DNA of 64,000 nt from Smaragdicoccus niigatensis DSM 44881 = NBRC 103563 (lineage in GTDB: Bacteria; Actinomycetota; Actinomycetes; Mycobacteriales; Mycobacteriaceae). Shown piece after piece: positions 7,829 to 16,296 of this stretch. A program made the position numbers and the translations under genes. The notes under the pieces are model-generated. The model saw nothing but the letters and a program-made list of their open reading frames with translations. It ran no database searches and had not been told where the DNA came from. The DNA lies in contig NZ_AQXZ01000017.1 of the NCBI RefSeq assembly GCF_000380645.1, positions 248,001 through 312,000 on the forward strand, written 5' to 3'. Each line of letters begins with the position of its first letter. The first letter of the stretch is position 1.

Positions 7829-10062
7829 CAGCGCGACTTCTCGAGCCGAATGATGACGGCCTTGGACGCTGGAGTATTCGAGCGTTTGGCCACGTGGTCG
7901 AGCGGGATCAGCGGGTTCGTTTCCGGGTAGTACGCCGCCGCATTGCCAGGTGGGGTCGAGTACGCGACGATGCGGAAACCCTCTGCTCGGCGTTCGGTGC
8001 CGTTCCACTCGGACACCAGATCGACCGTGTCGCCGTCTGAATGTCCAAGGGCGGCAATGTCTTCGGGGTTGACGAAGATGACCCGACGTCCACCCTTCAC
8101 ACCGCGGTAGCGATCGTCGAGGCCGTAAATCGTGGTGTTGAACTGGTCGTGGCTGCGGAGTGTCTGCAGGACGAGGCGGCCCGCGGGAGTCGGGACCCAG
8201 TGCAGGTCGTTGACGGCGAAGTTCGCGCGTCCGGTGCCGGTATGGAATTCGCGGCTGTCGCGCGGCGGATGGGGGAGCAGGAACCCGTCGCGTGCGCGGA
8301 CCCGCTGGTTGTAGTCGTCGAAACCGGGGACGACTTTCTCGATCGAATCGCGGATGAGGTCGTAGTTGCGCGCGAACTGTCCCCACGCCACCGGATGCTC
8401 GGGCCCGAAGACCCGCTGCGCCAGTTCGCAGACGATTGCTACTTCGCTGCGGAGCTCGGGGCTTGCCGGTGCGAGCCGTCCGGTCGAGAGGTGGACCATC
8501 GACATCGAATCCTCGACCGATACGTGCTGCTTGACGCCATCTTGTACGTCGAGGTCGGTCCGGCCGAGGCTCGGCAGAATGAGTGCGGTCTTTCCCGTGA
8601 TGGTGTGGCTGTGATTGAGCTTGGTCGACACCTGAACCGTCAGCGCACAGTTACGGAGCGCCTCAGCGGTGACCTCGGAATCCGGCGTTGCCTCGGCGAA
8701 GTTGCCGCCCATCGCCATGAACACCTTGACTTTTCCGTCGCGCATCGCGCGGATCGCGTTTACGGTGTCGTATCCGTGGGGGCGCGGGGACGCGATTCCG
8801 AACTCCTGGTCGAGCGCCGCGAGGAACCATTCCGGCATCTGCTCGAAGATGCCCATCGTCCGGTCGCCCTGCACGTTCGAATGCCCGCGTACCGGGCACA
8901 ATCCAGCGCCCGGTTTGCCGATCATCCCGCGCAGAAGCAGGAGATTGGTGGCTTCCTCGATCGTGGCGACGGCATGCTCGTGCTGAGTCAGGCCCATGGC
9001 CCAGCAGATGACGATCCGCTCCGCGGAAGCCATTGCGTGCGCAGTGGATTCGATTTGTGCGAGCGTCAGGCCGGTGGCTTCGACAACGGTGTCGAGATCG
9101 ACCGCGGAGATGTGATCAGCCCATTCGGCATAACCTGCGCAGTGCTGCTCGATGAATTCGCGGTCTTCGGCGCCGGCCTCGACGAGGAGACGGCCCAAAC
9201 CCTGGAACAACGCCAGGTCGCCGCCGATGCGGATCTGCAGAAAGTCATCCGCCAGAGGCTGAGCATGTCCGGCCAGGCCAGTGATCTTCTGTGGGTCGGC
9301 GAACGCGCGAAGTCCGGCTTCCGGCAGCGGGTTGATCGCGATGATTCGGGCGCCGTTGCGCTTGGCTGCGGCGAGCGTCGTCAGCATTCGGGGGTGATTG
9401 GTGCCTGGGTTCTGACCGGCAACGATCACGAGGTCCGCGGTCTCGACGTCTTCGATCGTCACCGAGCCCTTGCCGATTCCGATCGACGCGTTCAGGGCGG
9501 TGCCAGACGATTCGTGGCACATGTTCGAGCAGTCGGGCAGATTGTTGGTGCCGAGGCTGCGTGCGAGAAGTTGGTAGAGGAACGCGGCTTCGTTCGACGT
9601 GCGTCCGGACGTGTAGAAGACCGCCTCGTTGGGTTCGCACTCCCAGAGATGCTGGGCGATCAGGTCGTAGGCGTCGTCCCAGCTGATGGGTTCGTAGTGT
9701 TCGGCTCCGGGCTGCCGGACCGTGGGGTGGGTGAGTCGACCGCGTTGGCCGAGCCAATGGCCCGTCTGGCTCGCGAGGTCGGCAACCGAATACTCGGCGA
9801 AGAACTCTGGTCCGACGCGCTTCGTGGTCGCTTCCTCTGCCACGGCTTTTGCACCGTTCTCGCAGAACTCCGCATGCCGGCGGTCTTTCGGTTCACCCCA
9901 CGCGCAGCCGGGGCAGTCGAAGCCGTCCGATTGGTTGATTCGGTAGAGCGTCTGGGCAGTTCGACGGACCCCCATCTCGCGAAAGGTGCGCCTCAATGTC
10001 ACCAGGACAGCGGGTAAGCCGGCAGCTTTTGACTTCGGCTTCGACACTTTTACTCGTGGCAT
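7828..10062 (-). CDS. FdhF/YdeP family molybdopterin oxidoreductase
   Basis: 744-residue molybdenum enzyme of the YdeP branch of the formate-dehydrogenase-like superfamily. The N-terminal segment FDCPGCAWGEP with a further Cys67 is typical of that branch, followed by the molybdopterin-binding domain (SNMCHESSGTAL, a candidate Mo-ligand region; IVAGQNPGTNHPR) and the C-terminal dinucleotide-binding barrel. YdeP-type proteins are related to formate dehydrogenases but often have no defined substrate. No ferredoxin-like beta or NAD-reducing subunit lies nearby, so the electron acceptor is unknown. Coupled to fdhD downstream. Confidence 0.92.
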   Translation of the reverse strand: MPRVKVSKPKSKAAGLPAVLVTLRRTFREMGVRRTAQTLYRINQSDGFDCPGCAWGEPKDRRHAEFCENGAKAVAEEATTKRVGPEFFAEYSVADLASQTGHWLGQRGRLTHPTVRQPGAEHYEPISWDDAYDLIAQHLWECEPNEAVFYTSGRTSNEAAFLYQLLARSLGTNNLPDCSNMCHESSGTALNASIGIGKGSVTIEDVETADLVIVAGQNPGTNHPRMLTTLAAAKRNGARIIAINPLPEAGLRAFADPQKITGLAGHAQPLADDFLQIRIGGDLALFQGLGRLLVEAGAEDREFIEQHCAGYAEWADHISAVDLDTVVEATGLTLAQIESTAHAMASAERIVICWAMGLTQHEHAVATIEEATNLLLLRGMIGKPGAGLCPVRGHSNVQGDRTMGIFEQMPEWFLAALDQEFGIASPRPHGYDTVNAIRAMRDGKVKVFMAMGGNFAEATPDSEVTAEALRNCALTVQVSTKLNHSHTITGKTALILPSLGRTDLDVQDGVKQHVSVEDSMSMVHLSTGRLAPASPELRSEVAIVCELAQRVFGPEHPVAWGQFARNYDLIRDSIEKVVPGFDDYNQRVRARDGFLLPHPPRDSREFHTGTGRANFAVNDLHWVPTPAGRLVLQTLRSHDQFNTTIYGLDDRYRGVKGGRRVIFVNPEDIAALGHSDGDTVDLVSEWNGTERRAEGFRIVAYSTPPGNAAAYYPETNPLIPLDHVAKRSNTPASKAVIIRLEKSR

Positions 10063-10066
10063 GCAC

Positions 10067-10873
10067 CTATCGTGTCACTGCGCGATTCCGAGTTCGATCC
10101 CACGGTTGCTCGTTGGACATTCGTCGATTTTTGTCTTGCTGCTGATCTTTTGCCCAGAACTCCTCGAACGTCTCGTCCTTGTGCCCCTTGCCGCGCCGGG
10201 AGTTCGGGACCTTGTTCATTGCCGAGGACAGCCATTGTGGCGGCTTCGCGGGTTGCCACTGGGGGAGGACGTTGGACAGGTCGTTCATCGTCTTGAGCAC
10301 GATGAAGACGATGAAGAATCCGCGGGTGGCGTCGGTCCACATGACGACCGCCATCCCGATGATGATCGTCATGTGGACGATGATCACGCGCGCGAGGTTG
10401 CGGTCGACAAGGCGTTCCACGTCGGCGAACGACCAGGACCGCAACGTCCGCAGATCGAGAAGGAAATCTCCGAGTAGCAACAGGGTGACGATGCTCGAGC
10501 CGACCGCCACGGCGTGCCAGTCGACGGTCACCGTGGGTTCACCCGTGCCCCGGTTCGACAACATGACGAGAATGATGCCGAGGAAGAGTCCGTGGGCCGC
10601 GGAGAAAATCAGGCTGACCTGCAGAAAACCACGGACGAACGACCCCTGCGATCCCTTGGTGCCTTGCCGTCCCTGATAACGGAAATGGCCGCGCATCGGT
10701 TTCCAGCGCTGTTGAAGTGCGATGCGCCCGGCGATGAAGAACGTCGCCGCGATGTTCTCGAACCAGTAGACCGCCAGCAGTGTGCCCGAGGTCCAGTCGT
10801 CCAGGAACCATCCTGTGGCCGGCACGGCGTTGATGCCGACGAAGGTCAGCGCGTGCAGGATCAGCGTGAACAT
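10067..10873 (-). CDS. DUF6498-like integral membrane protein
   Basis: 268 residues with about six hydrophobic segments and a conserved-looking YWFENIAATFF motif near residues 35-45. I believe this fits the DUF6498 membrane family, but from memory only. The C-terminus after about residue 215 is hydrophilic and rich in Lys, Arg, Glu and Gln. The ATG at 10873 is chosen because AGGTGGAG stands about 8 bases upstream; the frame extends 46 codons further with low-complexity sequence. It ends 4 bases before the start of the molybdopterin oxidoreductase, so the three genes may form one operon. Function unknown. Confidence 0.75.
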   Translation of the reverse strand: MFTLILHALTFVGINAVPATGWFLDDWTSGTLLAVYWFENIAATFFIAGRIALQQRWKPMRGHFRYQGRQGTKGSQGSFVRGFLQVSLIFSAAHGLFLGIILVMLSNRGTGEPTVTVDWHAVAVGSSIVTLLLLGDFLLDLRTLRSWSFADVERLVDRNLARVIIVHMTIIIGMAVVMWTDATRGFFIVFIVLKTMNDLSNVLPQWQPAKPPQWLSSAMNKVPNSRRGKGHKDETFEEFWAKDQQQDKNRRMSNEQPWDRTRNRAVTR

Positions 10874-11154
10874 CTGCGCTCCACCTGCGCGTTCGGACGA
10901 GGCATGGGACTCATCGTCGCATCCGGCGTCCGCAAAAGGGACGAAGGGTACGGAGGCGTCTCCCGTCGCGTGCGTTAACTGCAAGGTAGCCACGCGCGAA
11001 TTTAGGGCCAATCGAACCGGAGTGCCGGGACATTTGTCCTACCCGGAATACGGGTTTCTATGAGTGATCATCATCACCAAGCCGCGGCCCGGGTGGCGAG
11101 GTTTGCTGTACGTATGCTGGCGTCGAAGGCGCGCAGGGCGCCGGAGGTCGAAGG

Positions 11155-11937
11155 GTGGTTGGAATGGGTATTCAATGGCGTTCTGCGGCGTCGCTGGCGG
11201 TCGCAGCAGCGGCATTGACAGCTGGATGTTCGATCGGCGACGGAGGCGTCGCCAACACGGCTAAGGGGTCGGCCCAGGGGGTTGAAAAATCGACGCCGAC
11301 CGCAGCTCCGATCAGTGCGACGAAGGAGGCGGTCTTCACTGCACAGCCAGTGAGTGACGGTCCACAGGCGGTCACTGGCAGGATCGCGGTCCGAGTTTGG
11401 TGGGGATTGCAGGAGCAAGTGCCGATGCAGGGCATGACAGTCCGCGCAAGCCGTATCTCGCCGTGCGATCCAGAAAAGGGCTATCTGCCGCCGACCGATG
11501 CGTTCATCGACAAATTCACGGCCGTGACGGATGTCCAGGGCCGGGCGACATTCACCGGAATCCCGCTCGGGTGCTATTACGTCACCGCCGACGACAACAA
11601 GGACTACCAGCTCGCCTCGGGTTCGAACGGAGGTGTGTTCCTCACCAGCTCTCAGCCGAACGCCGAGGCCGGCCTCGAATTCGAGCGCAACACTTCGCGG
11701 TGCGACCCCGCCAGCTTCAATATGACGCCGTATTTCAACGCGGCAGTTGTTCAGTACTGCGACGGGCAATGGGCGCTGGTCAACAACGACTCGCCCGGTG
11801 ACACCGCCCGTCTGCTGCGGTGGAACGAAACGGGCTGGGTCAGCTACGCGGCCTTCCCGACGAACGATTGCCGCTCGAAGGCCGTATCGGACGGAGTTCC
11901 GAGCCAATACTTCAGCAGCTTCAACAAGGACTGCTGA
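11155..11937 (+). CDS. secreted lipoprotein with prealbumin-like (Cna-B type) fold character
   Basis: 260 residues with a signal peptide ending in the lipobox LTAGC, so it is probably lipid-anchored outside the membrane. The middle (about 80-155) reads like a surface beta-sandwich: VTDVQGRATFTGIPLGCYYVT is the classic pattern in which a peptide is decorated by a Cna-B or transthyretin-like domain. The C-terminal third has several Cys residues and ends in NDCRSKAVSDG...FNKDC, suggesting disulfides. The GTG start follows GGAGGT at 11143-11148. A strong hairpin terminator follows. Family and ligand are not known. Confidence 0.72.
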   Translation: MVGMGIQWRSAASLAVAAAALTAGCSIGDGGVANTAKGSAQGVEKSTPTAAPISATKEAVFTAQPVSDGPQAVTGRIAVRVWWGLQEQVPMQGMTVRASRISPCDPEKGYLPPTDAFIDKFTAVTDVQGRATFTGIPLGCYYVTADDNKDYQLASGSNGGVFLTSSQPNAEAGLEFERNTSRCDPASFNMTPYFNAAVVQYCDGQWALVNNDSPGDTARLLRWNETGWVSYAAFPTNDCRSKAVSDGVPSQYFSSFNKDC

Positions 11938-11946
11938 TCGAAGCGG

Positions 11947-11978
11947 ATGGGAGCCGAGCAGCCGAACTCGGCTCCCAT
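11947..11978 (+). terminator. hairpin terminator after the lipoprotein gene
   Basis: Perfect 12-bp stem ATGGGAGCCGAG / CTCGGCTCCCAT with an 8-base loop, 9 bases after the stop codon. No T-run, as is common in actinobacteria. Confidence 0.75.
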
Positions 11979-12007
11979 CCAGCGCGTTCGCCGGTAGCAT
12001 GTAAAGA

Positions 12008-12057
12008 GAAGGGCGGTCGTATTTCAGTGTCCCTCATCCACTGAAATCCCGCCCTTC
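12008..12057. other. long imperfect hairpin leading into the tandem repeat
   Basis: Left arm GAAGGGCGG-(TCGT)-ATTTCAGTG (12008-12029) pairs with CACTGAAAT-(C)-CCGCCCTTC (12039-12057), giving 18 base pairs with one asymmetric internal loop. The right arm is the start of the first 47-bp repeat unit, and most of it recurs in the two later copies, so one left arm can pair with three alternative right arms. Confidence 0.7.
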
Positions 12058-12156
12058 GTCATTGCAGTTCAGTGCCACTGCGTCACGCTGAAATCCCGCC
12101 CTTCGTCATTGCAGTTCAGTGCCACTGCGTCACGCTGAAATCCCGCCCTTCGTCAT
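12041..12156. repeat. 47-bp direct tandem repeat, two full copies plus a 22-bp partial copy
   Basis: Units start at 12041, 12088 and 12135 with exactly 47-bp spacing, each beginning CTGAAATCCCGCCCTTCGTC; the two full copies look identical and the third breaks off after 22 bases. Inside each unit is a small palindrome CAGTG-C-CACTG. No reading frame of note crosses it. The rest of the gap from here to 12337 has no recognisable gene. Confidence 0.92.
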
Positions 12157-12337
12157 GTCTTCCATCCCTAGGGTGGTTCGCCCAAACCCAAGGGTGGGAT
12201 AACTGCTCACCTTTAGTGGGTATTTCTCGCAGGAATAAGCCCTAGGTCGTGTTTTCCTACACCCGTGCGCTATTCCATACCCTTTTCGCCGCGACGAGAA
12301 TCGCTTTTTGAAAAGTCAATCTTTTTCAGGAGAAGCG

Positions 12338-12430
12338 ATGATCTTCAGTCAGTCCGCCGGGACGGAGTCCTGGCCACAGCCACCGCCGTTCGGTCCGGTG
12401 TGCGTCCCCCGGGGCGCCACCCACCAGTAA
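12338..12430 (+). CDS. candidate 30-residue small ORF
   Basis: An ATG preceded at optimal distance by AGGAGAAG (12328-12335), one of the best ribosome-binding sites in the window, opens a 30-codon frame ending in TAA. The peptide is Pro- and Gly-rich (PQPPPFGP) with one Cys and no clear membrane segment. It lies in a 630-base region without larger genes, 139 bases before the lipoprotein gene at 12569. It could be a leader peptide, a decayed gene start or a genuine microprotein; only the initiation signal supports it. Confidence 0.35.
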   Translation: MIFSQSAGTESWPQPPPFGPVCVPRGATHQ

Positions 12431-12568
12431 CAACGTCGCCGCACGACGTGTGGCAGGAATAGCGCGAACGGTTTGACCAGGCGGACTCAGTGTCGATTTT
12501 CAACTCAGGCCAATTCGCGGAACCAGAATTATTCAAACCCCTTAGGGAAGTTAGACAGGGGAATGGCC

Positions 12569-13816
12569 ATGAAAATCAAATCAGTTCAGATGGTCGCATC
12601 GGCAGCACTTTCAATCGCCCTTCTGGCGGGCTGCTCAGGAAAGGCGATCGACGGGAAACCGATCGCCGCCCACCAACCAAAGCCGGATGTCTCACACCTG
12701 GCCACCGGGGCCTACCCGAAGCAGCCTCGAAAACTCGGAAATGTCAGTTCGGTCGACGAAGGCAGGCTCGTCGAAGGAGTCCGGATGTCGGATGCCCTGC
12801 CGGACTTGGCGGCGATCGATTCCTCGCTCGTCTACCCGTATATCTGGCAGCCTGAGGGGTCGACGGACATTACTTCGCGGAACATGTCGTACACGAATGA
12901 CCCGATCGCTCAGCCGGTGCTCGACAAGTACGGAATGGTTGTGGCGTATCTCGCATCGTCGAGCGATTCGCCCGACTTGAAAGTTGACGGCGGGTCGCCG
13001 CGGCAGGACTACCGGGTCATGTTTGTGACGCTCGTCCGCTTCCCGGACGCGAAATCAGCCGCTGCCGCGGCACGCGAGATGGATGAGGTCGACTACTCGG
13101 TCAGTCCCGACAACGTTCGGGTCTCGATCACCAAGTACCCGGAGGCTCACGGCCACTGGCGGCAATATTCCCCGACCATGGCGGTCACTCTCGCGCACGG
13201 CGACTTCGTGATCCACGTACTTATCGGAAATCCCACCACCAACTACGGTGTCCTCACGGGTCTCATCGAGAAGACTTTTGACAGCACGGTTCCAAAGATC
13301 GACAGCTTCAAAGCGACGCCGATGCAGGATCTGGGGCGGATACCTCGAGACCCCGACAAGCTTCTCGGCCGCACGCAGTACGAGCCCGGTAGTGAGGGTG
13401 AGCCGGAGATCGCGCCCGGATTCCTCGTCCTCGGTCCGAATGTGGCCAAGCAGGCGCAAGACCCCGGAGAGCGGAACGCCAACGTCTTCGGTAAAGCGGG
13501 TATCGACCGAATTGCCTTCTCGTCCGACAACGGTTCCTATGTCTTCCGGGCCCGTGACGCCAAGGGTGCATCCACCTACGTCAACGAAAGCATCAAGTCT
13601 CGCACCGACATCGACCATCCCATTGCGGCTCCTGTCAGCGTGGCTGGGTCGAAATGCGTCGAGGCAAAGCCAGCTGTGTGGGCTGACGACCCGAACAAGC
13701 GCTACGCCTGCTACGTCACTTACGACCGCTTCGTCGGAGTCGTCTATGGCGGCGACGAAGCAGATGTGAAGCTCCGCGCCGCCGCCCAGTACGCCCTGCT
13801 CGTCAACGATCTCTGA
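12569..13816 (+). CDS. secreted lipoprotein, DUF7373-like
   Basis: 415 residues with a signal peptide and lipobox LLAGC, so the protein is predicted to be a periplasmic-side lipoprotein. The segment LGNVSSVDEGRLVEGVRMSD followed by an acidic DLAAIDSSL stretch resembles the DUF7373 lipoproteins abundant in Rhodococcus and Nocardia; this is from memory. The ATG at 12569 is preferred because AGGGG lies 7 bases upstream; another ATG sits two codons earlier. The extreme C-terminus (CYVTYDRFV...DEADVKLRAAAQYALLVN) is repeated in diverged form just downstream (13850-13981). Neighbouring a membrane kinase suggests cell-envelope sensing, but this is inference. Confidence 0.8.
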   Translation: MKIKSVQMVASAALSIALLAGCSGKAIDGKPIAAHQPKPDVSHLATGAYPKQPRKLGNVSSVDEGRLVEGVRMSDALPDLAAIDSSLVYPYIWQPEGSTDITSRNMSYTNDPIAQPVLDKYGMVVAYLASSSDSPDLKVDGGSPRQDYRVMFVTLVRFPDAKSAAAAAREMDEVDYSVSPDNVRVSITKYPEAHGHWRQYSPTMAVTLAHGDFVIHVLIGNPTTNYGVLTGLIEKTFDSTVPKIDSFKATPMQDLGRIPRDPDKLLGRTQYEPGSEGEPEIAPGFLVLGPNVAKQAQDPGERNANVFGKAGIDRIAFSSDNGSYVFRARDAKGASTYVNESIKSRTDIDHPIAAPVSVAGSKCVEAKPAVWADDPNKRYACYVTYDRFVGVVYGGDEADVKLRAAAQYALLVNDL

Positions 13817-13849
13817 GCGGTCAAGATGCTTCGCCACGCCCGCACCGAG

Positions 13850-13981
13850 TGCTACGTCACCTTCGATCGCTACGTCACGACGCTCGCGAGCGCAGACGAA
13901 GCGGATGTCAAACAACGTGCAGCCGCCCTACACGCGCTGCTTGTCAACCCAACTATGAGTTCGAGGAGATGGTTCAAATGA
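13850..13981 (+). pseudogene. remnant: C-terminal tail of a second DUF7373-like lipoprotein
   Basis: After the stop of the lipoprotein gene, the same frame reopens and encodes CYVTFDRYVTT..., then DEADVKQRAAALHALLVN, clearly homologous to the last 35 residues of the preceding protein. The DNA is well diverged, so this is not a recent duplication. There is no start or signal peptide. Its TGA stop overlaps the ATG of the kinase gene (ATGA at 13978-13981), the coupling expected if a complete lipoprotein gene once preceded the kinase and everything but its tail was deleted. Confidence 0.82.
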
Positions 13982-15690
13982 CTATCGTGCCCGGCTCGGT
14001 TTTTGCCGGCTATGTCGTTGAACGTCGACTGGGGACCGGTGGGATGGGTTCGGTCTACGCCGCACGCCACCCACGCCTCCCGCGACGAGTTGCCCTGAAG
14101 CTTCTGTCGGAAGGGCTTGGCAGTCGAGCGGAGTTCCGCGCACGTTTCGAGCGTGAGGCCGAACTCGCCGCTCGTCTGGATCATCCGAATGTCGTCGCGG
14201 TGTATGACCGTGGCATCGAGGACGACCACCCGTGGATTGCGATGCAACTCGTCGATGGAATGGACGTCGACCAGCTCCTCCAATCGTCGCCGCTGGCGCT
14301 TCCACCGGCGAGGGCGGTGTTCATTCTCAGCGAGGCTGCGAAGGGGCTCGATCACGCTCACCGCCACGGGTTGCTACATCGCGACATCAAGCCGGCCAAC
14401 ATCCTCGTTGCGGAGGAGGTGGATGACGAGGACAAGGTACTGGTTACCGACTTCGGGATTGCTCGTGCGCTCGACCAGACCGTTGATCTGACCAGCGCCG
14501 GTTCGTCTCCGTCGACGCTGCCCTTCGCCTCGCCGGAGCAGATCGAGGGGAAGACGCTGGATCACCGCAGCGACATCTATTCGCTGGGATGCACGCTCTA
14601 CGTCATGCTCACGGGACGACGCCCGTTCCCCCGGGAATCGGCCCTGGCCGTGATGAATGCCCATCTGTGGGAGCCGGTGCCTCGCCCGACGCTGGTCAAC
14701 CCCGGCCTCCCGGCAGCGATCGATGCGGTCATCGCGAAGGCGATGGCGAAGAATCCGGCAGACCGCTATGCAACCTGCCGACAGCTCGCTGCAGCCGCCG
14801 CCGAGGCCCTCGACGCCCAGCCGGCATTGCGATCCGGCCCGGTACTGGTTGGCGGGACAGGACTACCGTCCGATCCGTCAAATCCGACCTATCGACCGTC
14901 GGACCCGGCAGCGCCGACGTACCTCAATGCGCGTCCGTACGGTCCGCCGCCGGCATTCGATCCGACCGCGCGCCGATCGGACCCCAGTCAACCCACGCCC
15001 AGTGCATTCGCACTTGCCCACACCATCATTCCGCCGCGGAAAGCTGCGCCGAAGGGAAAGCGGAAGTGGGGAATCCTCGCCGCCGCCGGAGTGACTGTGG
15101 GTGCGCTCGTGACAGGTATGGGCGTCCTGTTGACCGGCCACACGACGACTGCGCAGACGGGCAAATCAGTTCCAGCTGCGGCCACACCAACATCAGTGAA
15201 ACCGGAAGCGCCCGCGTGGGGCCCCTTCGACTTCATGGTCAAAGCGTTGCCGGGCTTGATGCCGGTGTCGCCGGATGCGACGAACTACGCAGGGCACAAG
15301 TGCGTGCCCATCGACCGCAATTTCGACGAAACCAACAACTACACAACCGTCGGTCCCATCGGCAGACTCCGCTGTGGCGAACAGACGAACACCAGTGACG
15401 AGACGTGGTACGTCATCGCCTGCAACGCAGACAAGACGCCGTGGGCCGACTTGTACTTCGGTGAGGGTGTCGCAGATGTGCAGACAGGAGAGTGGAAGAG
15501 CGACGGACAATCGGGTTCGGTCAGCGTTGCAACGTACTCCGCTGCCAACCGCGGAATAGTCGGGTTGACGTTCGACAACCCGAGTCGTAACTTCTGCCAG
15601 GTCTGGGTCTACGGCGGCCCGAATACCACGGGCACCCAGGTCTATGACATCTGGTTCCCGACGGCGCCGTTGGGGGATTCTCGAAGTTGA
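13978..15690 (+). CDS. transmembrane serine/threonine protein kinase (Pkn type)
   Basis: 570 residues. Cytoplasmic kinase domain at about 10-275: glycine loop GTGGMGSVY, catalytic Lys41, HRDIKPAN with Asp136, DFG at 158-160, and SPEQ in the activation segment. A Pro/Ser/Thr-rich juxtamembrane linker (about 285-355) follows, then one membrane span (about 365-387). The extracytoplasmic domain of about 160 residues has four Cys residues and the core WYVIACNADKTPWADLYFG. This sensor is unlike the PASTA repeats of PknB. The ATG at 13978 follows GAGGAG by 9 bases; upstream frame extension runs through the lipoprotein remnant. An FHA-domain protease lies convergently beyond an IS remnant and is a natural candidate partner. 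Confidence 0.93.
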   Translation: MTIVPGSVFAGYVVERRLGTGGMGSVYAARHPRLPRRVALKLLSEGLGSRAEFRARFEREAELAARLDHPNVVAVYDRGIEDDHPWIAMQLVDGMDVDQLLQSSPLALPPARAVFILSEAAKGLDHAHRHGLLHRDIKPANILVAEEVDDEDKVLVTDFGIARALDQTVDLTSAGSSPSTLPFASPEQIEGKTLDHRSDIYSLGCTLYVMLTGRRPFPRESALAVMNAHLWEPVPRPTLVNPGLPAAIDAVIAKAMAKNPADRYATCRQLAAAAAEALDAQPALRSGPVLVGGTGLPSDPSNPTYRPSDPAAPTYLNARPYGPPPAFDPTARRSDPSQPTPSAFALAHTIIPPRKAAPKGKRKWGILAAAGVTVGALVTGMGVLLTGHTTTAQTGKSVPAAATPTSVKPEAPAWGPFDFMVKALPGLMPVSPDATNYAGHKCVPIDRNFDETNNYTTVGPIGRLRCGEQTNTSDETWYVIACNADKTPWADLYFGEGVADVQTGEWKSDGQSGSVSVATYSAANRGIVGLTFDNPSRNFCQVWVYGGPNTTGTQVYDIWFPTAPLGDSRS

Positions 15691-15722
15691 TTCGCCACCG
15701 AGGAGGACTCCCCGGTCGAAAT

Positions 15723-16296
15723 GCGAACTGCTCCCCGGAAGTTGGACTCGAAACTCGAGTTCCTTCTGCCGGGGAGTATTTCTATGCGTGCACGAAGTTC
15801 AGTGACCGAAGCCCAGCGCCGGGCGGCAGTAGCGTTGTTTGAGCAGGACTGGTCATCAAAGGCCGTGGCAAATCGTTTGGGCGTGAGCCGGCCCGCGGCC
15901 GCTACGGGCACCGGCGTATCCACACGGTCCTGGTTAGCCGTGGGGGCGGCTGGCGAAGAACACCGTGCTCAAGCTGATGCGATTGCTCGGACTCAAATGC
16001 AAGGTCCTTCGTTGCCGCCGATATGACTCGTTCACGATGACAGCTACCTCGCTCGAAGCGGCGATCACCGGCGCCGAACCCGTAGCTGGTCTGATCGTTG
16101 CATTCTGACCAGGGGTTTCAGTACCAGCACCGTTCCTGGCGCAGGATCCTCGAAGAGAGGTTCGATGCGTTCGAAGACCTCATCGTCGCCGGTGACGAGT
16201 GCATCGCCTCGTACGACACCACACGCATCTCCACAAAGCTCGATGGCCTGGGTCCGGTTCATCACCGGGCCCAGGCCCTCTCGATTGCTTCTGTGG
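15723..16296 (+). mobile_element. decayed IS3-family insertion sequence
   Basis: Fragments of both transposase frames remain. From ATG 15784 comes the helix-turn-helix of OrfA (SVTEAQRRAAVALFEQDWSS...), which breaks off at about 15900. OrfB pieces follow in changing frames: RYGHRRIHTVLV, AKNTVLKLMRLLGLKCKV (about 15957-16010), HSDQGFQYQHRSWRR (about 16100-16145), then DTTRISTKLDGLGPV near 16217-16260. Large internal deletions and frameshifts remove the catalytic core. The left end keeps a terminal-type sequence with CTCCCCGG ... CCGGGGAG. The remnant abuts the stop codon of the FHA protease and fills the gap between kinase and protease. Confidence 0.88.

Noticed and set aside
12041-12156. CRISPR array
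   Set aside because: Repeats are directly abutting 47-bp units with no variable spacers and no cas genes nearby.
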